Origin: Mycolicibacter sp. MU0083
GTDB taxonomy: Bacteria; Actinomycetota; Actinomycetes; Mycobacteriales; Mycobacteriaceae
Reading direction: 5' to 3'
Assembly: GCF_963378075.1 (NCBI RefSeq)
Contig: NZ_OY726394.1
Coordinates: 3,534,001-3,598,000, forward strand
Length of the DNA: 64,000 nucleotides
The position numbers were made by a program, and so were the translations under genes. This document shows positions 45,286-54,121 of the stretch, piece after piece. Numbering within the stretch: the first letter of the stretch is position 1; each line of letters begins with the position of its first letter. Under the pieces are notes generated by a model, which was given only the letters and a program-made list of their open reading frames with translations, was not told the origin of the DNA and ran no database searches.

Positions 45286-46340
45286 GGCGACTTCGGCTTA
45301 ATGATCGTGCGCTCGGAGATCATCCCGCGCAGGTAGTCGGCCAGGCTGTCCGGGAGTTTGCCGGGCTGGAAATACATGTCGATCAAGACCTCGGACATGG
45401 TGGGTGGCGGCAGGCCGTACAGGTTGATCTGGAAGCCCGGGCCAGAGGCCACCACCTCACCGAGCGTGGTGGCATACCCGGGCAGTCGGTCCATCGCCCC
45501 GGAGATCCGGTCCTTGCGCTCGATCATGTTGTCGAGCACCAGGTTCAGTTTGTTCAGCGTCGGCCCGATTTCCTTCTCGTTGTCGGTCACGAAGCCGGAG
45601 AGCTGGACCGACACATCGTCGATACCGCTGATCAGCGCGCCGAGCGCCTGACGACGCTCATCGAGGGCCGCGAACAGCTGGTTACCGTCGAGCACCAAGC
45701 GGTTGACCTGGTCGGCCCGCTCGTTGAGCACATCGGAGACCGACTTGGCGTGGGTCAGCAACTGCCCCAACGCCTCATCGCGCCGATTGATGCTGCGCGA
45801 CAACGCGGTCACCCCGTCCAGCGCGCCACGCAGCTGCGGCGTCGCCTCGCGCATCGAGTCGGTGAGCACCTGCAGGGCCTCTTCGAAGCGCGGCTTGTCC
45901 AGTTCACGGGCGTTGCCGCCGAGGTCCTGAAGCGCATTGTTGAGCGTGTAGGGGGCGCGGGTGCGCTCCAGCGGGATCACCGCGACCGAACCGGCACCGG
46001 CGGGCGTGACCGACACCGCCTTCTCGCCCAGCACGGTGTCGGTGCGGATAGCGGCCAGCGACTGATCGCCCACCCGGACCTTGCGGTCGATGGTGAAGTC
46101 GACTTTCGCGCTGGCGCCGGCCAGCGACACCGACTTCACCTTGCCCACCCGAATGCCCGAGACCGTCACGTCGTTGCCGGGGATGATGCCGCCGGCGTCG
46201 GCGAAGTACGCGTGATAGTTCTTGCCCTGGGGCCAGAACGGCAGGCTGGTGTAGCCGAAAGAGACAAGGACCAGGAACGCCACCAAGGCGATGCCCAGCA
46301 GACCCGTGCGAACCGGGTTTACGCCATCATCCTGCGACAG
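45282..46340 (-). CDS. mce4C: Mce family protein Mce4C (probable CTG start)
   Basis: The protein has 352 residues if started at the CTG at 46340 (SQDDGVNPVRTGLLGIALVA). No ATG, GTG or TTG exists in frame between the upstream coding region and a TTG at 46286, and that TTG would cut into the membrane helix. GGGGAGG lies 7 nt before the CTG, and Mtb Mce4C has a similar short segment before its helix. The MCE domain is YHAYFADAGGIIPGNDVTVS and GIRVGKVKSVSL. The end reads LPDSLADYLRGMI. It would overlap mce4B by 14 bp. Confidence 0.85.
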   Translation of the reverse strand: MSQDDGVNPVRTGLLGIALVAFLVLVSFGYTSLPFWPQGKNYHAYFADAGGIIPGNDVTVSGIRVGKVKSVSLAGASAKVDFTIDRKVRVGDQSLAAIRTDTVLGEKAVSVTPAGAGSVAVIPLERTRAPYTLNNALQDLGGNARELDKPRFEEALQVLTDSMREATPQLRGALDGVTALSRSINRRDEALGQLLTHAKSVSDVLNERADQVNRLVLDGNQLFAALDERRQALGALISGIDDVSVQLSGFVTDNEKEIGPTLNKLNLVLDNMIERKDRISGAMDRLPGYATTLGEVVASGPGFQINLYGLPPPTMSEVLIDMYFQPGKLPDSLADYLRGMISERTIIKPKSP

Positions 46341-47364
46341 GAGAGCACCTCCCCTTGGTGGTGTCGGTCTGTCCGCCCATGGGCAGCGTGATGTCGCTGC
46401 CGGCGGGGCCGTTCATCTTCATCGCGACCGTGCAGTAGTTGATGTTGAAGAACGAACCGTAGGCGCCCAACGCGTTGAGCCGCAGGTAGTTCTCCTCCAG
46501 CGGGTCGATGACGTCGTTGAGCTCCTGCTTGCGCTTGTCCAGCACGGTGGCCAACGGCCGGGCGTTCTCGATCACGCCCTGCAGCGGTCGGCGGGTGCGG
46601 CGCAGCGTGTCGGCCAGGTCGTTCTCCACCGACGACAGTGGTCCGATCGCGCCGGCGATGGAGTCCTTGCCTTCTGCCAGGCCGGTGATCAACTGCTGCA
46701 ACCGGTCGACGGTGGCGTCGAACTGTTCGCTCTTGTCGTCGACGGTAGCCAGCACGGTGTTGAGATTGGTGATCACGTCCCCGATCAACTGGTCCCGCGA
46801 CGCCAATGTGGTGGTGAAGGAACTGGTGCTCGCCAGCATCTGCGACAACGCTCCGCCCTGGCCCTGCAGCAATTCGATCAGCGCACTGCTGATCTCGTTG
46901 ATCTTGCCGCCGTCGAGGCCCTTGAGCACCGGGCGCATCCCGCCCAGCAAGGCGTCGAGGTCCAGCGCAGGCTGGGTGTGCTCCCGGTCGATGGTGCCGC
47001 CGGGCGGCAGCTTGCGCAGGTCACCGGGGCCGGACGCGATCTCCAGGTAGCGGTCGCCGACCAGGTTCTCGTACCGGATCACCGCACGGGTCGAGTCGTA
47101 GATCTGGTAGCGCTTGTCGACGTCGAACGTCACGCTGACGTTGTTGTCCGGGGTCAGCTCGACCCGCTTGACCGTGCCCACCGGGATCCCGGCGATCCGC
47201 ACGTCTTCGCCGCCCTTGAGCCTCGAGGCGTTGGCGAAATCAGCGTGATAGGTGTGGTTGGAGGCGAACCGGAATTCGCCGAACACCACCACCAAACCGG
47301 CCGACACCAACAGCATCGCGAGGGTGAAGACGGTGACCTTGATCAATGTGCTGCGCGAGGTCAT
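46327..47364 (-). CDS. mce4B: Mce family protein Mce4B
   Basis: The protein has 345 residues. It has a signal anchor (VTVFTLAMLLVSAGLVVVFG), the MCE domain (YHADFANASRLKGGEDVRIA, GIPVGTVKRVEL, VGDRYLEIA) and a helical C-terminal part ending near YCTVAMKMNG. It is a subunit of the cholesterol import channel. The ATG at 47364 overlaps the mce4A stop by one base (TGATG), so translation is coupled. Confidence 0.93.
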   Translation of the reverse strand: MTSRSTLIKVTVFTLAMLLVSAGLVVVFGEFRFASNHTYHADFANASRLKGGEDVRIAGIPVGTVKRVELTPDNNVSVTFDVDKRYQIYDSTRAVIRYENLVGDRYLEIASGPGDLRKLPPGGTIDREHTQPALDLDALLGGMRPVLKGLDGGKINEISSALIELLQGQGGALSQMLASTSSFTTTLASRDQLIGDVITNLNTVLATVDDKSEQFDATVDRLQQLITGLAEGKDSIAGAIGPLSSVENDLADTLRRTRRPLQGVIENARPLATVLDKRKQELNDVIDPLEENYLRLNALGAYGSFFNINYCTVAMKMNGPAGSDITLPMGGQTDTTKGRCSPVAG

Positions 47365-48563
47365 CAGAATTCATCCCGTTCCGCGAAGGCGCCGTTGAAG
47401 AGGAACTGCGCGGTGGAGGGGGCGTCGAACTGCACCTCGGTGTTCGGCTGGAACGGCACGTAGGCGCTGTCGGTCACCAGGAACGGCGACCGGAACCACG
47501 ACCCGCCGTACTGCTTGCTCGGGATGTCCGGCAGACCGCGGCAGTTCGGTCCCCCGCTCGCGTTGGCCACCGGCAGGCTCTCCGGATAGGTATAGGCCGG
47601 TGCGCCTGGAATGAAGCTGGACTGCACGTACAGCGCCGGCTTGGTGCCGCCCAACGACGGACCGAACCGCTCCAGCGCCTGCTGAATTCCCTTGAGCAGG
47701 CAGCCGAATTCCGGCGAGTACTCGGCCAGCAGACTTCCCAGCGCACGGAACCGCTGGATGCCGGCGATGAAGTCGTCGGCCGCCGGCTCGAAGGTGTCGT
47801 AGCCGTTGTTGGCCAGCCCGGTGGTCGCCAGCAGCGCCTTGTTCAGGTTCTCCCGCTGGTCGACCAGCGTCTTGCTGACCGTGGGGGCGTTGTCGAAGAT
47901 CGTGGCCAGGTCGGGGGCGGCGTCGCCGTAGATGTTGCCGACGACGGCGGTCTTGGCGAACGTCGACTGCAGCTGCGGCAGCTTCGGGTTGAACTTGCCC
48001 AGGTAGGTGTTCAGCCCGGAGAACAGCCCGCCCAGGTTGTCGCCGTTGCCGCGCAGGCCCTCGGCCAGGGCGCTGATCGACCCGTTGAGCTGAATCGGAT
48101 CGACCTTGTCCAACAGGTCGGTCAGCTTCTCGAACAGGGTGTTGACTTCCAGCTGCACGTCGGCGGCCTGCACGTTGGCGCCGTTGCGCAGGGTGGCCCC
48201 GGACGGTACCGGCGGCGGGACGAACTCCACCGACTTGGCCCCGAAGATGGTGTTGCTGGCGATGTGCACGGCGGCGTTCGACGGGATCTGCCGCATCGCG
48301 TCGCTGTCGATGGCCAGCGACAGCTTGGCCTGGTCGCCGGAGTAGCTGATCGACTTGACCTTGCCGACCTGGATTCCGCGGTACTTGACCTTGGCGTCCT
48401 GCTCCATCACCAGGCCGGCGCGCGGCGAGGTGACGGTGACCTTGTCGGTGGAACTGAAGACCGATACATAGGACAGGTAGGTGAACACGGTGGCGGCAAG
48501 CAGGATCGCACCGAGAACTGCCGCAGCAATCCGTACCTGGGTACGCCTCGATCCCGTCTGCAC
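47364..48563 (-). CDS. mce4A: Mce family protein Mce4A
   Basis: The protein has 400 residues from the GTG at 48563, with AAGGG 7 nt upstream. The length equals Mtb Mce4A as remembered. It has a signal anchor (IAAAVLGAILLAATVFTYLS), the MCE domain (VTVTSPRAGLVMEQDAKVKY, RGIQVGKVKSISY, NTIFGAKSVEFVPP) and a helical C-terminal half. It is the first MCE subunit of the operon and lies 13 bp after yrbE4B. Confidence 0.94.
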   Translation of the reverse strand: MQTGSRRTQVRIAAAVLGAILLAATVFTYLSYVSVFSSTDKVTVTSPRAGLVMEQDAKVKYRGIQVGKVKSISYSGDQAKLSLAIDSDAMRQIPSNAAVHIASNTIFGAKSVEFVPPPVPSGATLRNGANVQAADVQLEVNTLFEKLTDLLDKVDPIQLNGSISALAEGLRGNGDNLGGLFSGLNTYLGKFNPKLPQLQSTFAKTAVVGNIYGDAAPDLATIFDNAPTVSKTLVDQRENLNKALLATTGLANNGYDTFEPAADDFIAGIQRFRALGSLLAEYSPEFGCLLKGIQQALERFGPSLGGTKPALYVQSSFIPGAPAYTYPESLPVANASGGPNCRGLPDIPSKQYGGSWFRSPFLVTDSAYVPFQPNTEVQFDAPSTAQFLFNGAFAERDEF

Positions 48564-48576
48564 GTGTAATCCCTTG

Positions 48577-49419
48577 CTATCCCGAGAGGTTGAAGTTGCC
48601 GGACCCGCCGTAGACGGCGAGTGAAACAAACAGAGTAATGACTACGACGACGACGAGCGAGGTCCGCACCGCCTGCCCGACCGCAATGCCCACGCCGACG
48701 GGTCCGCCGGCGGCGTTGAAGCCGTAGTTGGTGTGCACCAGCATCACCGCGACGGACATGATGATGGCCTGCAGGAACGACCAGAGCAGGTCGGTCGGGA
48801 TCAAGAAGGTGTCGAAATAGTGGTCGTAGAGGCCCGGCGACTGCGAGTTGATGAACACCGTGGTGGAGCGGGCGGCGAAGAACGCCGCGAGCACCGACAG
48901 TGAATACAACGGGATGATCGCGATCAGGCCCGCCACCAGTCGGGTGGACACCAGATAGGACACCGCGTGTACCGCCATCGATTCCACCGCGTCGATCTCC
49001 TCGGCGACCCGCATCGCACCGAGTTGGGCGGTGGTGCCGGCGCCGATGGTGGCCGCCAGCGCGATCCCGGCGACCACCGGCGCAACGATCCGCACGTTGA
49101 GGAACGCCGACAGGAAGCCGGTCAGCGCTTCGATGCCGATGTTGCCCAGCGAGGAGAACCCCTGGACCGCGATGACCCCGCCGGAGGCCAGCGTCAAGAA
49201 GGTGGCCACCCCGACGGTGCCGCCGATGATCGCCAGTGCGCCGGTGCCCATGGTGATCTCGGCGATCAGCCGGATGGTCTCCTTGCGGTAGCGGGTCACC
49301 GCGTTGGGGACGTAACGGATGGACTCGGCGTAGAACAGTGCCTGCTCACCGAAGTTGTCGATGACCTTGGGGGCCCAGTGGAACATCCGCCGGAACTTCA
49401 ACGTCGCGTCGTAACTCAT
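48577..49419 (-). CDS. yrbE4B: ABC-type permease YrbE4B
   Basis: The protein has 280 residues of the MlaE family. It has about five to six membrane helices and the conserved cytoplasmic segment TTAQLGAMRVAEEIDAVESM, which contacts the ATPase. With YrbE4A it forms the inner-membrane permease of the Mce4 importer. The ATPase (MceG) is encoded elsewhere. It overlaps yrbE4A by ATGA. Confidence 0.95.
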   Translation of the reverse strand: MSYDATLKFRRMFHWAPKVIDNFGEQALFYAESIRYVPNAVTRYRKETIRLIAEITMGTGALAIIGGTVGVATFLTLASGGVIAVQGFSSLGNIGIEALTGFLSAFLNVRIVAPVVAGIALAATIGAGTTAQLGAMRVAEEIDAVESMAVHAVSYLVSTRLVAGLIAIIPLYSLSVLAAFFAARSTTVFINSQSPGLYDHYFDTFLIPTDLLWSFLQAIIMSVAVMLVHTNYGFNAAGGPVGVGIAVGQAVRTSLVVVVVITLFVSLAVYGGSGNFNLSG

Positions 49420-50180
49420 TTGACCAACACCCGGACACTGATCGCGGTCATGACGACGTTGATGACGAACAGACAGATGAACGCGTAGACGACGGTCTCG
49501 TTGACCGCGTTGCCGACGCCCTGTGGGCCGCCCTTGGCGGTGAGCCCGCGGTAGCAGCCGATCAGGCCGGCCGCCGTACCGAAGAGCAGGGCCTTGATCT
49601 CGGCCATCACCAATTCACCCAGGCCGGTGAGCACGGTCAGGCCGTTGATGAAGGCCCCCGGGTTGACGCCCTGCAGGAAAACCGAGAACACGTAGCCGCC
49701 GATCAGGCCGATCGCACAGACCAGGCCGTTGAGCAGCAGCGCCACGAAGGTCGACGCCAGCGCCCGCGGCACCACCAGCCGTTGGATCGGGTCGATGCCG
49801 AGCACCCGCATCGCGTCGATCTCTTCGCGGATGGTTCGCGCACCCAGGTCGGCGCAGATGGCCGTCGCGCCGGCCCCGGCCACCACCAGCACGGTGACCA
49901 CCGGCCCCAACTGGGTGATGGTGCCGAATGCGGTTCCGGCCCCGGAGAGGTCGGCCGCGCCGATCTCGCGCAGCAGGATGTTGAGGGTGAAGGCCACCAG
50001 CACGGTGAACGGGATCGCGACCAGGACCGTCGGCAACAGCGATACGCGGGCGATCATCCAGGTCTGGTCGAGGAATTCGCGGTACTGGAACGGCCGACGG
50101 AACATCGCCCGGAAGGTCTCCAGTGACATCTCGACGAAACCACCCACGGCCCGAGCCGGAACCGTGAGTTGTTCGATCAA
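49416..50180 (-). CDS. yrbE4A: ABC-type permease YrbE4A
   Basis: The protein has 254 residues from the TTG at 50180, with AAGGA 7 nt upstream. The length agrees with Mtb YrbE4A from memory, while the longer frame to 50213 has no such support. It is a MlaE-type permease with about five helices and the coupling segment GARTIREEIDAMRVLGIDPI. It is the first gene of the mce4 operon. The 267-bp region before it holds two KstR-like boxes. Confidence 0.93.
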   Translation of the reverse strand: MIEQLTVPARAVGGFVEMSLETFRAMFRRPFQYREFLDQTWMIARVSLLPTVLVAIPFTVLVAFTLNILLREIGAADLSGAGTAFGTITQLGPVVTVLVVAGAGATAICADLGARTIREEIDAMRVLGIDPIQRLVVPRALASTFVALLLNGLVCAIGLIGGYVFSVFLQGVNPGAFINGLTVLTGLGELVMAEIKALLFGTAAGLIGCYRGLTAKGGPQGVGNAVNETVVYAFICLFVINVVMTAISVRVLVK

Positions 50181-50307
50181 GGCGCGTCCTTCTGTCGGCT
50201 CGGATATCGGCATATCGGTGGTCGCAAAACTGTATCCGGCAACCTCGTACGACCGGTGTCATTCGTGCGATTCAGACACCAACCAGCGTGAGCCGGATCA
50301 TACTAAC

Positions 50308-50321
50308 TAGAACACGTTCGC
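50308..50321. promoter_or_regulatory. KstR operator-like site upstream of yrbE4A
   Basis: TAGAACACGTTCGC fits the published KstR consensus TNNAACNNGTTNNA except for the last base. It lies 128 bp before the yrbE4A TTG in the hsd4A-yrbE4A gap. KstR is the TetR repressor of cholesterol genes in mycobacteria, released by a sterol-derived CoA ester. Confidence 0.7.
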
Positions 50322-50397
50322 AGAGTCAAAGAACGTATTTTGGCAATATTCATCAGGCAAAAATGCTGGTCAAGTGCCATTGTGACCCAGGTCGCGC

Positions 50398-50411
50398 TGT
50401 AACGCGTTCTA
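50398..50411. promoter_or_regulatory. KstR operator-like site, second copy
   Basis: TGTAACGCGTTCTA matches TNNAACNNGTTNNA at every fixed base. It lies 37 bp beyond the hsd4A stop and 218 bp before yrbE4A, so two KstR sites 90 bp apart precede the mce4 genes. Confidence 0.75.
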
Positions 50412-50447
50412 ACTCGCGTTATGGCGCCTATCGGGCTGGCCCGCCAG

Positions 50448-51353
50448 CTAGTCCATCAGTTCCGAGGCCGAGAACGTGCGGCCCGGGTCGCGTCCGGCGA
50501 AGTAGTTGGCCAACGTGTCCGACAGCCCGGCCGGGTCCCACGACTGCCCGTCGGCGCTGAACTTGCGCTCCACCGTCGGTGCGGCCATCAGGGACACGTC
50601 GGGGCCGTAGACCACGAACACCTGGCCGTTGACCGCGGCCGAGGCCGGCGATGCCAGGAACCGGACCAGGGTCACCACGTGCTCGGGCGAGAGCGGGTCG
50701 ATCTCCCCCTCGGCGACCTTGGCCTCACCGAAGACGTCGGCGGTCATCGCGGTACGGGCCCGCGGGCAGATCGCATTGGCGGACACCCCGTAGCGGTTCA
50801 GCGCCCGACTGGCGGACAGCGTCAGCGCGGTGATGCCCGCCTTGGCCGCACCGTAGTTGGCCTGACCGACCGGGCCCATCAGGCCGGCCTCCGAAGAGGT
50901 GTTGATGATGCGGCCGTAGACGGTGCCGTCCTCGGCTTCCTTGGCCTTCTGCCGCCAGTAGGCGGCCGCGTTGCGGGTCAGCAGGAAGTGGCCGCGCAGA
51001 TGCACCGCGATCACCGCGTCGAAGTCGTCGTCGGACATGTTGAACAACATCCGGTCGCGGGTGATCCCGGCGTTGTTGACGACGATGTTCAACCCGCCCA
51101 GTCCGTCGGCGGTGCTGACGAGCTCGTCGGCGGTGGAGCGCTGGCTGATGTCACCGGCCACCGCCACACCCTTGCCGCCGGCGGCGGCGATCTCGTCGAT
51201 GACGTCCGAGGATTCCAACGCGGGCGCGATGTCGTTGACCACCACCGTCGCCCCGGAGCGGGCCAACCCGATCGCCTCGGCCCGGCCGAGACCGGCGGCC
51301 GCACCGGTCACCACGGCGACCTTGCCGGTCAGGTCGATCGAGTTGTCAGTCAT
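50448..51353 (-). CDS. hsd4A: Steroid/acyl-CoA short-chain dehydrogenase Hsd4A (Rv3502c-like)
   Basis: The protein has 301 residues. It has the cofactor motif TGAAAGLGRAEAIGLARSG, NNAG, the catalytic Ser in NTSSEAGLMG and the Tyr-Lys in YGAAKAGI. A C-terminal extension (FVVYGPDVSLMAAPTVERKF and on) is typical of the MFE-2/17-beta-HSD4 group. It is known as a 17-beta-hydroxysteroid and beta-hydroxyacyl-CoA dehydrogenase in sterol side-chain degradation. It lies between fdxD (47 bp) and the KstR-controlled mce4 promoter. Confidence 0.88.
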   Translation of the reverse strand: MTDNSIDLTGKVAVVTGAAAGLGRAEAIGLARSGATVVVNDIAPALESSDVIDEIAAAGGKGVAVAGDISQRSTADELVSTADGLGGLNIVVNNAGITRDRMLFNMSDDDFDAVIAVHLRGHFLLTRNAAAYWRQKAKEAEDGTVYGRIINTSSEAGLMGPVGQANYGAAKAGITALTLSASRALNRYGVSANAICPRARTAMTADVFGEAKVAEGEIDPLSPEHVVTLVRFLASPASAAVNGQVFVVYGPDVSLMAAPTVERKFSADGQSWDPAGLSDTLANYFAGRDPGRTFSASELMD

Positions 51354-51400
51354 CTACACCGCTCCTTGAATGAATGCCTCTAGTCGTTGCTCGTCGGAGA

Positions 51401-51595
51401 CTAGTCGTCGACGCGACGCAGTGCGGCCCGCGGGCACTCCGCAATGGCCTGCTCGGCGTGGGCGACCCGGTCGGCGGGCACCGGAGCCATCTTGACCTCG
51501 GCCTGCTCGTCATCGTTCAGTTCGAACAGGTCGGGATCGATTCCGACGCAAATCGCATTGCCTTCGCAACGGTCCAGATCTACCTCAACACGCAT
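51401..51595 (-). CDS. fdxD: [3Fe-4S]-type ferredoxin FdxD (Rv3503c-like)
   Basis: The protein has 64 residues from the ATG at 51595, with AGGAG 7 nt upstream. It starts RVEVDLDRCEGNAICVGIDP. Ligand cysteines are 10, 16 and 54 (ECPRAA). The fourth position is Asn13 (CEGNAIC), as in P450-linked 3Fe-4S ferredoxins. It likely feeds the cholesterol-oxidising P450s. Translation of the frame further upstream is not needed. It is the first gene of the minus-strand unit with hsd4A and faces fadE26. Confidence 0.9.
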   Translation of the reverse strand: MRVEVDLDRCEGNAICVGIDPDLFELNDDEQAEVKMAPVPADRVAHAEQAIAECPRAALRRVDD

Positions 51596-51716
51596 GACAT
51601 TCTCCTGTAAAAGCCCTGCGCCGACCGCACATTCGCGGCCGCCGTCGTCCACTAGTGCCACCATACGATGCAACAGCTCTCCCACACGACCCGCTAGGGC
51701 CGTTGGACCCCGGGAC

Positions 51717-51730
51717 TAGAACGTGTTACA
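51717..51730. promoter_or_regulatory. KstR operator-like site between fdxD and fadE26
   Basis: TAGAACGTGTTACA matches the KstR consensus TNNAACNNGTTNNA at all fixed bases. It lies in the 192-bp divergent region, 58 bp before fadE26 and 122 bp before fdxD, so it can control both directions. Confidence 0.8.
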
Positions 51731-51787
51731 ACGGGCTGTCGACCAGAATCTTATCGTGACACCGATCACCACCGAAGGACTCCCCCG

Positions 51788-52966
51788 ATGCAGATCAGCT
51801 ACACGCCCGCTCAAGAACAGCTGCGTAGCGAACTGAGGTCCTACTTCACCACGCTGATGACCCCGGAGCGGCGCGAGGCCCTCAGCTCGACACAGGGTGA
51901 GTACGGTACCGGCAACGTCTACCGCGAGACCGTCGCGCAGATGGGCAAGGACGGCTGGCTGACTCTGAGCTGGCCGACCGAGTACGGCGGCCAGGCACGG
52001 TCGCCGATGGAGCAGTTGATCTTCACCGACGAGGCCGCCATCGCCGGCGCCCCGGTGCCGTTCCTGACCATCAACAGCGTCGCCCCGACGATCATGGCGT
52101 TCGGCACCGAGGAGCAGAAGAAGTTCTTCCTGCCCAAGATCGCCGCCGGTGACCTGCACTTCGCCATCGGCTACTCCGAGCCGGGCGCCGGGACCGACCT
52201 GGCCTCGCTGCGCACCACCGCGGTGCGCGATGGCGACGACTACGTGATCAACGGCCAGAAGATGTGGACGTCGCTGATCGCCTACGCCGACTACGTGTGG
52301 CTGGCCGCCCGGACCAACCCGGAGGCCAAGAAGCACCGCGGCATCTCGATGCTGATCGTCCCGACCACGGCCGAGGGCTTCTCCTGGACTCCGGTGCACA
52401 CCATGGCCGGCCCGGACACCAGCGCCACCTACTACCAGGACGTCCGGGTTCCGGTGACCAGCCTGGTCGGCGAGGAGCACCAGGGCTGGAAGTTGGTGAC
52501 CAACCAGCTCAACCATGAGCGGGTAGCCCTGGTGTCGGCGCAGCCCATCTTCCTGGCCCTCGAAGAGGTCCGGGAGTGGGCGCAGAACACCAAGGACGCC
52601 CAGGGCAATCGGATCATCGATTCGCAGTGGGTGCAGCTCAACCTGGCCCGCGTCCTGGCCAAGGCCGAGGTGCTCAAGCTGATCAACTGGGAGCTGGCAT
52701 CGGCTTCGGACGCGGCGCCGTCCCCGGCGGACGCGTCGGCGGCCAAGGTGTTCGGCACCGAGCTGGCCACCGAGGCCTACCGGTTGCTGATGGAGGTGCT
52801 CGGCACCGCGGCGACCGTGCGCCAGGACTCCCCCGGTGCGCTGCTGCGCGGCCGGGTGGAACGGATGCACCGGGCCTGCCTGATCCTGACGTTCGGCGGC
52901 GGCACCAACGAGGTGCAGCGCGACATCATCGGCATGGTGGCCCTCGGCCTGCCCCGGAACCGCTGA
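51788..52966 (+). CDS. fadE26: Acyl-CoA dehydrogenase FadE26 (ChsE4-like subunit)
   Basis: The protein has 392 residues with the full acyl-CoA dehydrogenase pattern: GDLHFAIGYSEPGAGTDLAS for FAD, DYVINGQKMWTSLIAYADYV, and LTFGGGTNEVQRDIIGMVAL at the C-terminus. In Mtb the FadE26-FadE27 pair forms a heterotetramer that dehydrogenates the C26 sterol side-chain CoA ester. It begins a plus-strand unit behind a KstR-like site, and fadE27 follows 35 bp later. Confidence 0.92.
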   Translation: MQISYTPAQEQLRSELRSYFTTLMTPERREALSSTQGEYGTGNVYRETVAQMGKDGWLTLSWPTEYGGQARSPMEQLIFTDEAAIAGAPVPFLTINSVAPTIMAFGTEEQKKFFLPKIAAGDLHFAIGYSEPGAGTDLASLRTTAVRDGDDYVINGQKMWTSLIAYADYVWLAARTNPEAKKHRGISMLIVPTTAEGFSWTPVHTMAGPDTSATYYQDVRVPVTSLVGEEHQGWKLVTNQLNHERVALVSAQPIFLALEEVREWAQNTKDAQGNRIIDSQWVQLNLARVLAKAEVLKLINWELASASDAAPSPADASAAKVFGTELATEAYRLLMEVLGTAATVRQDSPGALLRGRVERMHRACLILTFGGGTNEVQRDIIGMVALGLPRNR

Positions 52967-53001
52967 CCTTTAACCCCAAGGATTTTGGAGGCATTGCACC
53001 C

Positions 53002-54099
53002 ATGGACTTCACCACTACCGAAGCATCCGACGACCTCGCCGGCCTGGTGGGCACCATCGTCGACGCGGTCTGCACCCCGGAGCACCAGCGTGAGCTGGAC
53101 GGCCTGGACGAACGGTTCGACACCGAGCTGTGGCGCAAGCTGATCGAGGCCGACGTCGTCTCGAGCGCGACGAGCGAGTCATTGGGCGGCGGCGGTTTCG
53201 GCGTGCTGGAGCAGGCGGCGATCCTGACCGCGCTGGGCCGGCAGCTGGCCGCGGTGCCCTACCTCGAGTCCGCGGTGCTCGGCGCGGGCACCCTGGCGCA
53301 GTTCGGCTCGGCCGAGCTGCAGCAGGCCTGGGGCGCACCGGCGGTGGCCGGGGAGAAGATCCTGACCGTCGCACTCGACGGCGAGATGGGCGAAGGCCCG
53401 GTCCGGGCGGCTGCCGCGGGTGATGGTTTCCGGCTCACCGGAACCCGCACCCAGGTCGCCTTCGCCTCGGCGGCGGACGCTTTCCTGGTGCCCGCGGAAA
53501 CCGATTCCGGTACTGCGGTGTTCCTGGTGGCCGCAACCGACCCCGGCGTGACGGTCACGCCGCTGGCCACAACCGGTAAGGGCAGTGTCGGCTTGCTGGA
53601 ACTGGCCGGCACCGAGGTGGCGGGCGATCGGCGCGTCGGCGGTGCGGAGGTGCTCGATCACCTGATCGCGGTGGCGGCCCTGGGTCACAGCGCCTACCAG
53701 TTGGGGGTGCTGGAGCGGGGCCTGGCGTTGACCGCCGAGTACGCCCGAGAGCGCGAGCAGTTCGACAAGCCGATCGGCAGCTTCCAGGCCGTCTCGCAGC
53801 GGCTGGCCGACGGCTATATCGACGTCAAGGGCCTGCGGCTCACCCTGACCCAGGCAGCCTGGCGGGTGAGCGAGGGTCTGCCGGCGACCACCCAGGTGGC
53901 GACCGCCGCGTTCTGGGCCGCGGAGGCCGGACACCGGGTGGCGCACAGCATCGTCCACATTCACGGCGGGGTCGGTATCGACATCGACCACCCGATCCAC
54001 CGCTACTTCCTGGCCGCCAAGCAAACCGAGTTCGCGCTTGGCGGCGCTACCGGACAGCTGCTGACGATCGGCCGCGAACTGGCCGAAACGCCCGCCTAG
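53002..54099 (+). CDS. fadE27: Acyl-CoA dehydrogenase FadE27 (ChsE5-like subunit)
   Basis: The protein has 365 residues from the ATG at 53002, with GGAGG 10 nt upstream. The N-terminal helical domain begins DFTTTEASDDLAGLVGTIVD. The middle domain lacks some FAD contacts, and the C-terminal domain has YAREREQFDKPIGSFQAVSQ and IHIHGGVGIDIDHPIHRYFL-like segments. It is the partner of FadE26; the two share the FAD site between them. A minus-strand NTF2-like gene follows. Confidence 0.9.
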   Translation: MDFTTTEASDDLAGLVGTIVDAVCTPEHQRELDGLDERFDTELWRKLIEADVVSSATSESLGGGGFGVLEQAAILTALGRQLAAVPYLESAVLGAGTLAQFGSAELQQAWGAPAVAGEKILTVALDGEMGEGPVRAAAAGDGFRLTGTRTQVAFASAADAFLVPAETDSGTAVFLVAATDPGVTVTPLATTGKGSVGLLELAGTEVAGDRRVGGAEVLDHLIAVAALGHSAYQLGVLERGLALTAEYAREREQFDKPIGSFQAVSQRLADGYIDVKGLRLTLTQAAWRVSEGLPATTQVATAAFWAAEAGHRVAHSIVHIHGGVGIDIDHPIHRYFLAAKQTEFALGGATGQLLTIGRELAETPA

Positions 54100-54121
54100 T
54101 AGGGACGGAAGTTCTAGCGGT

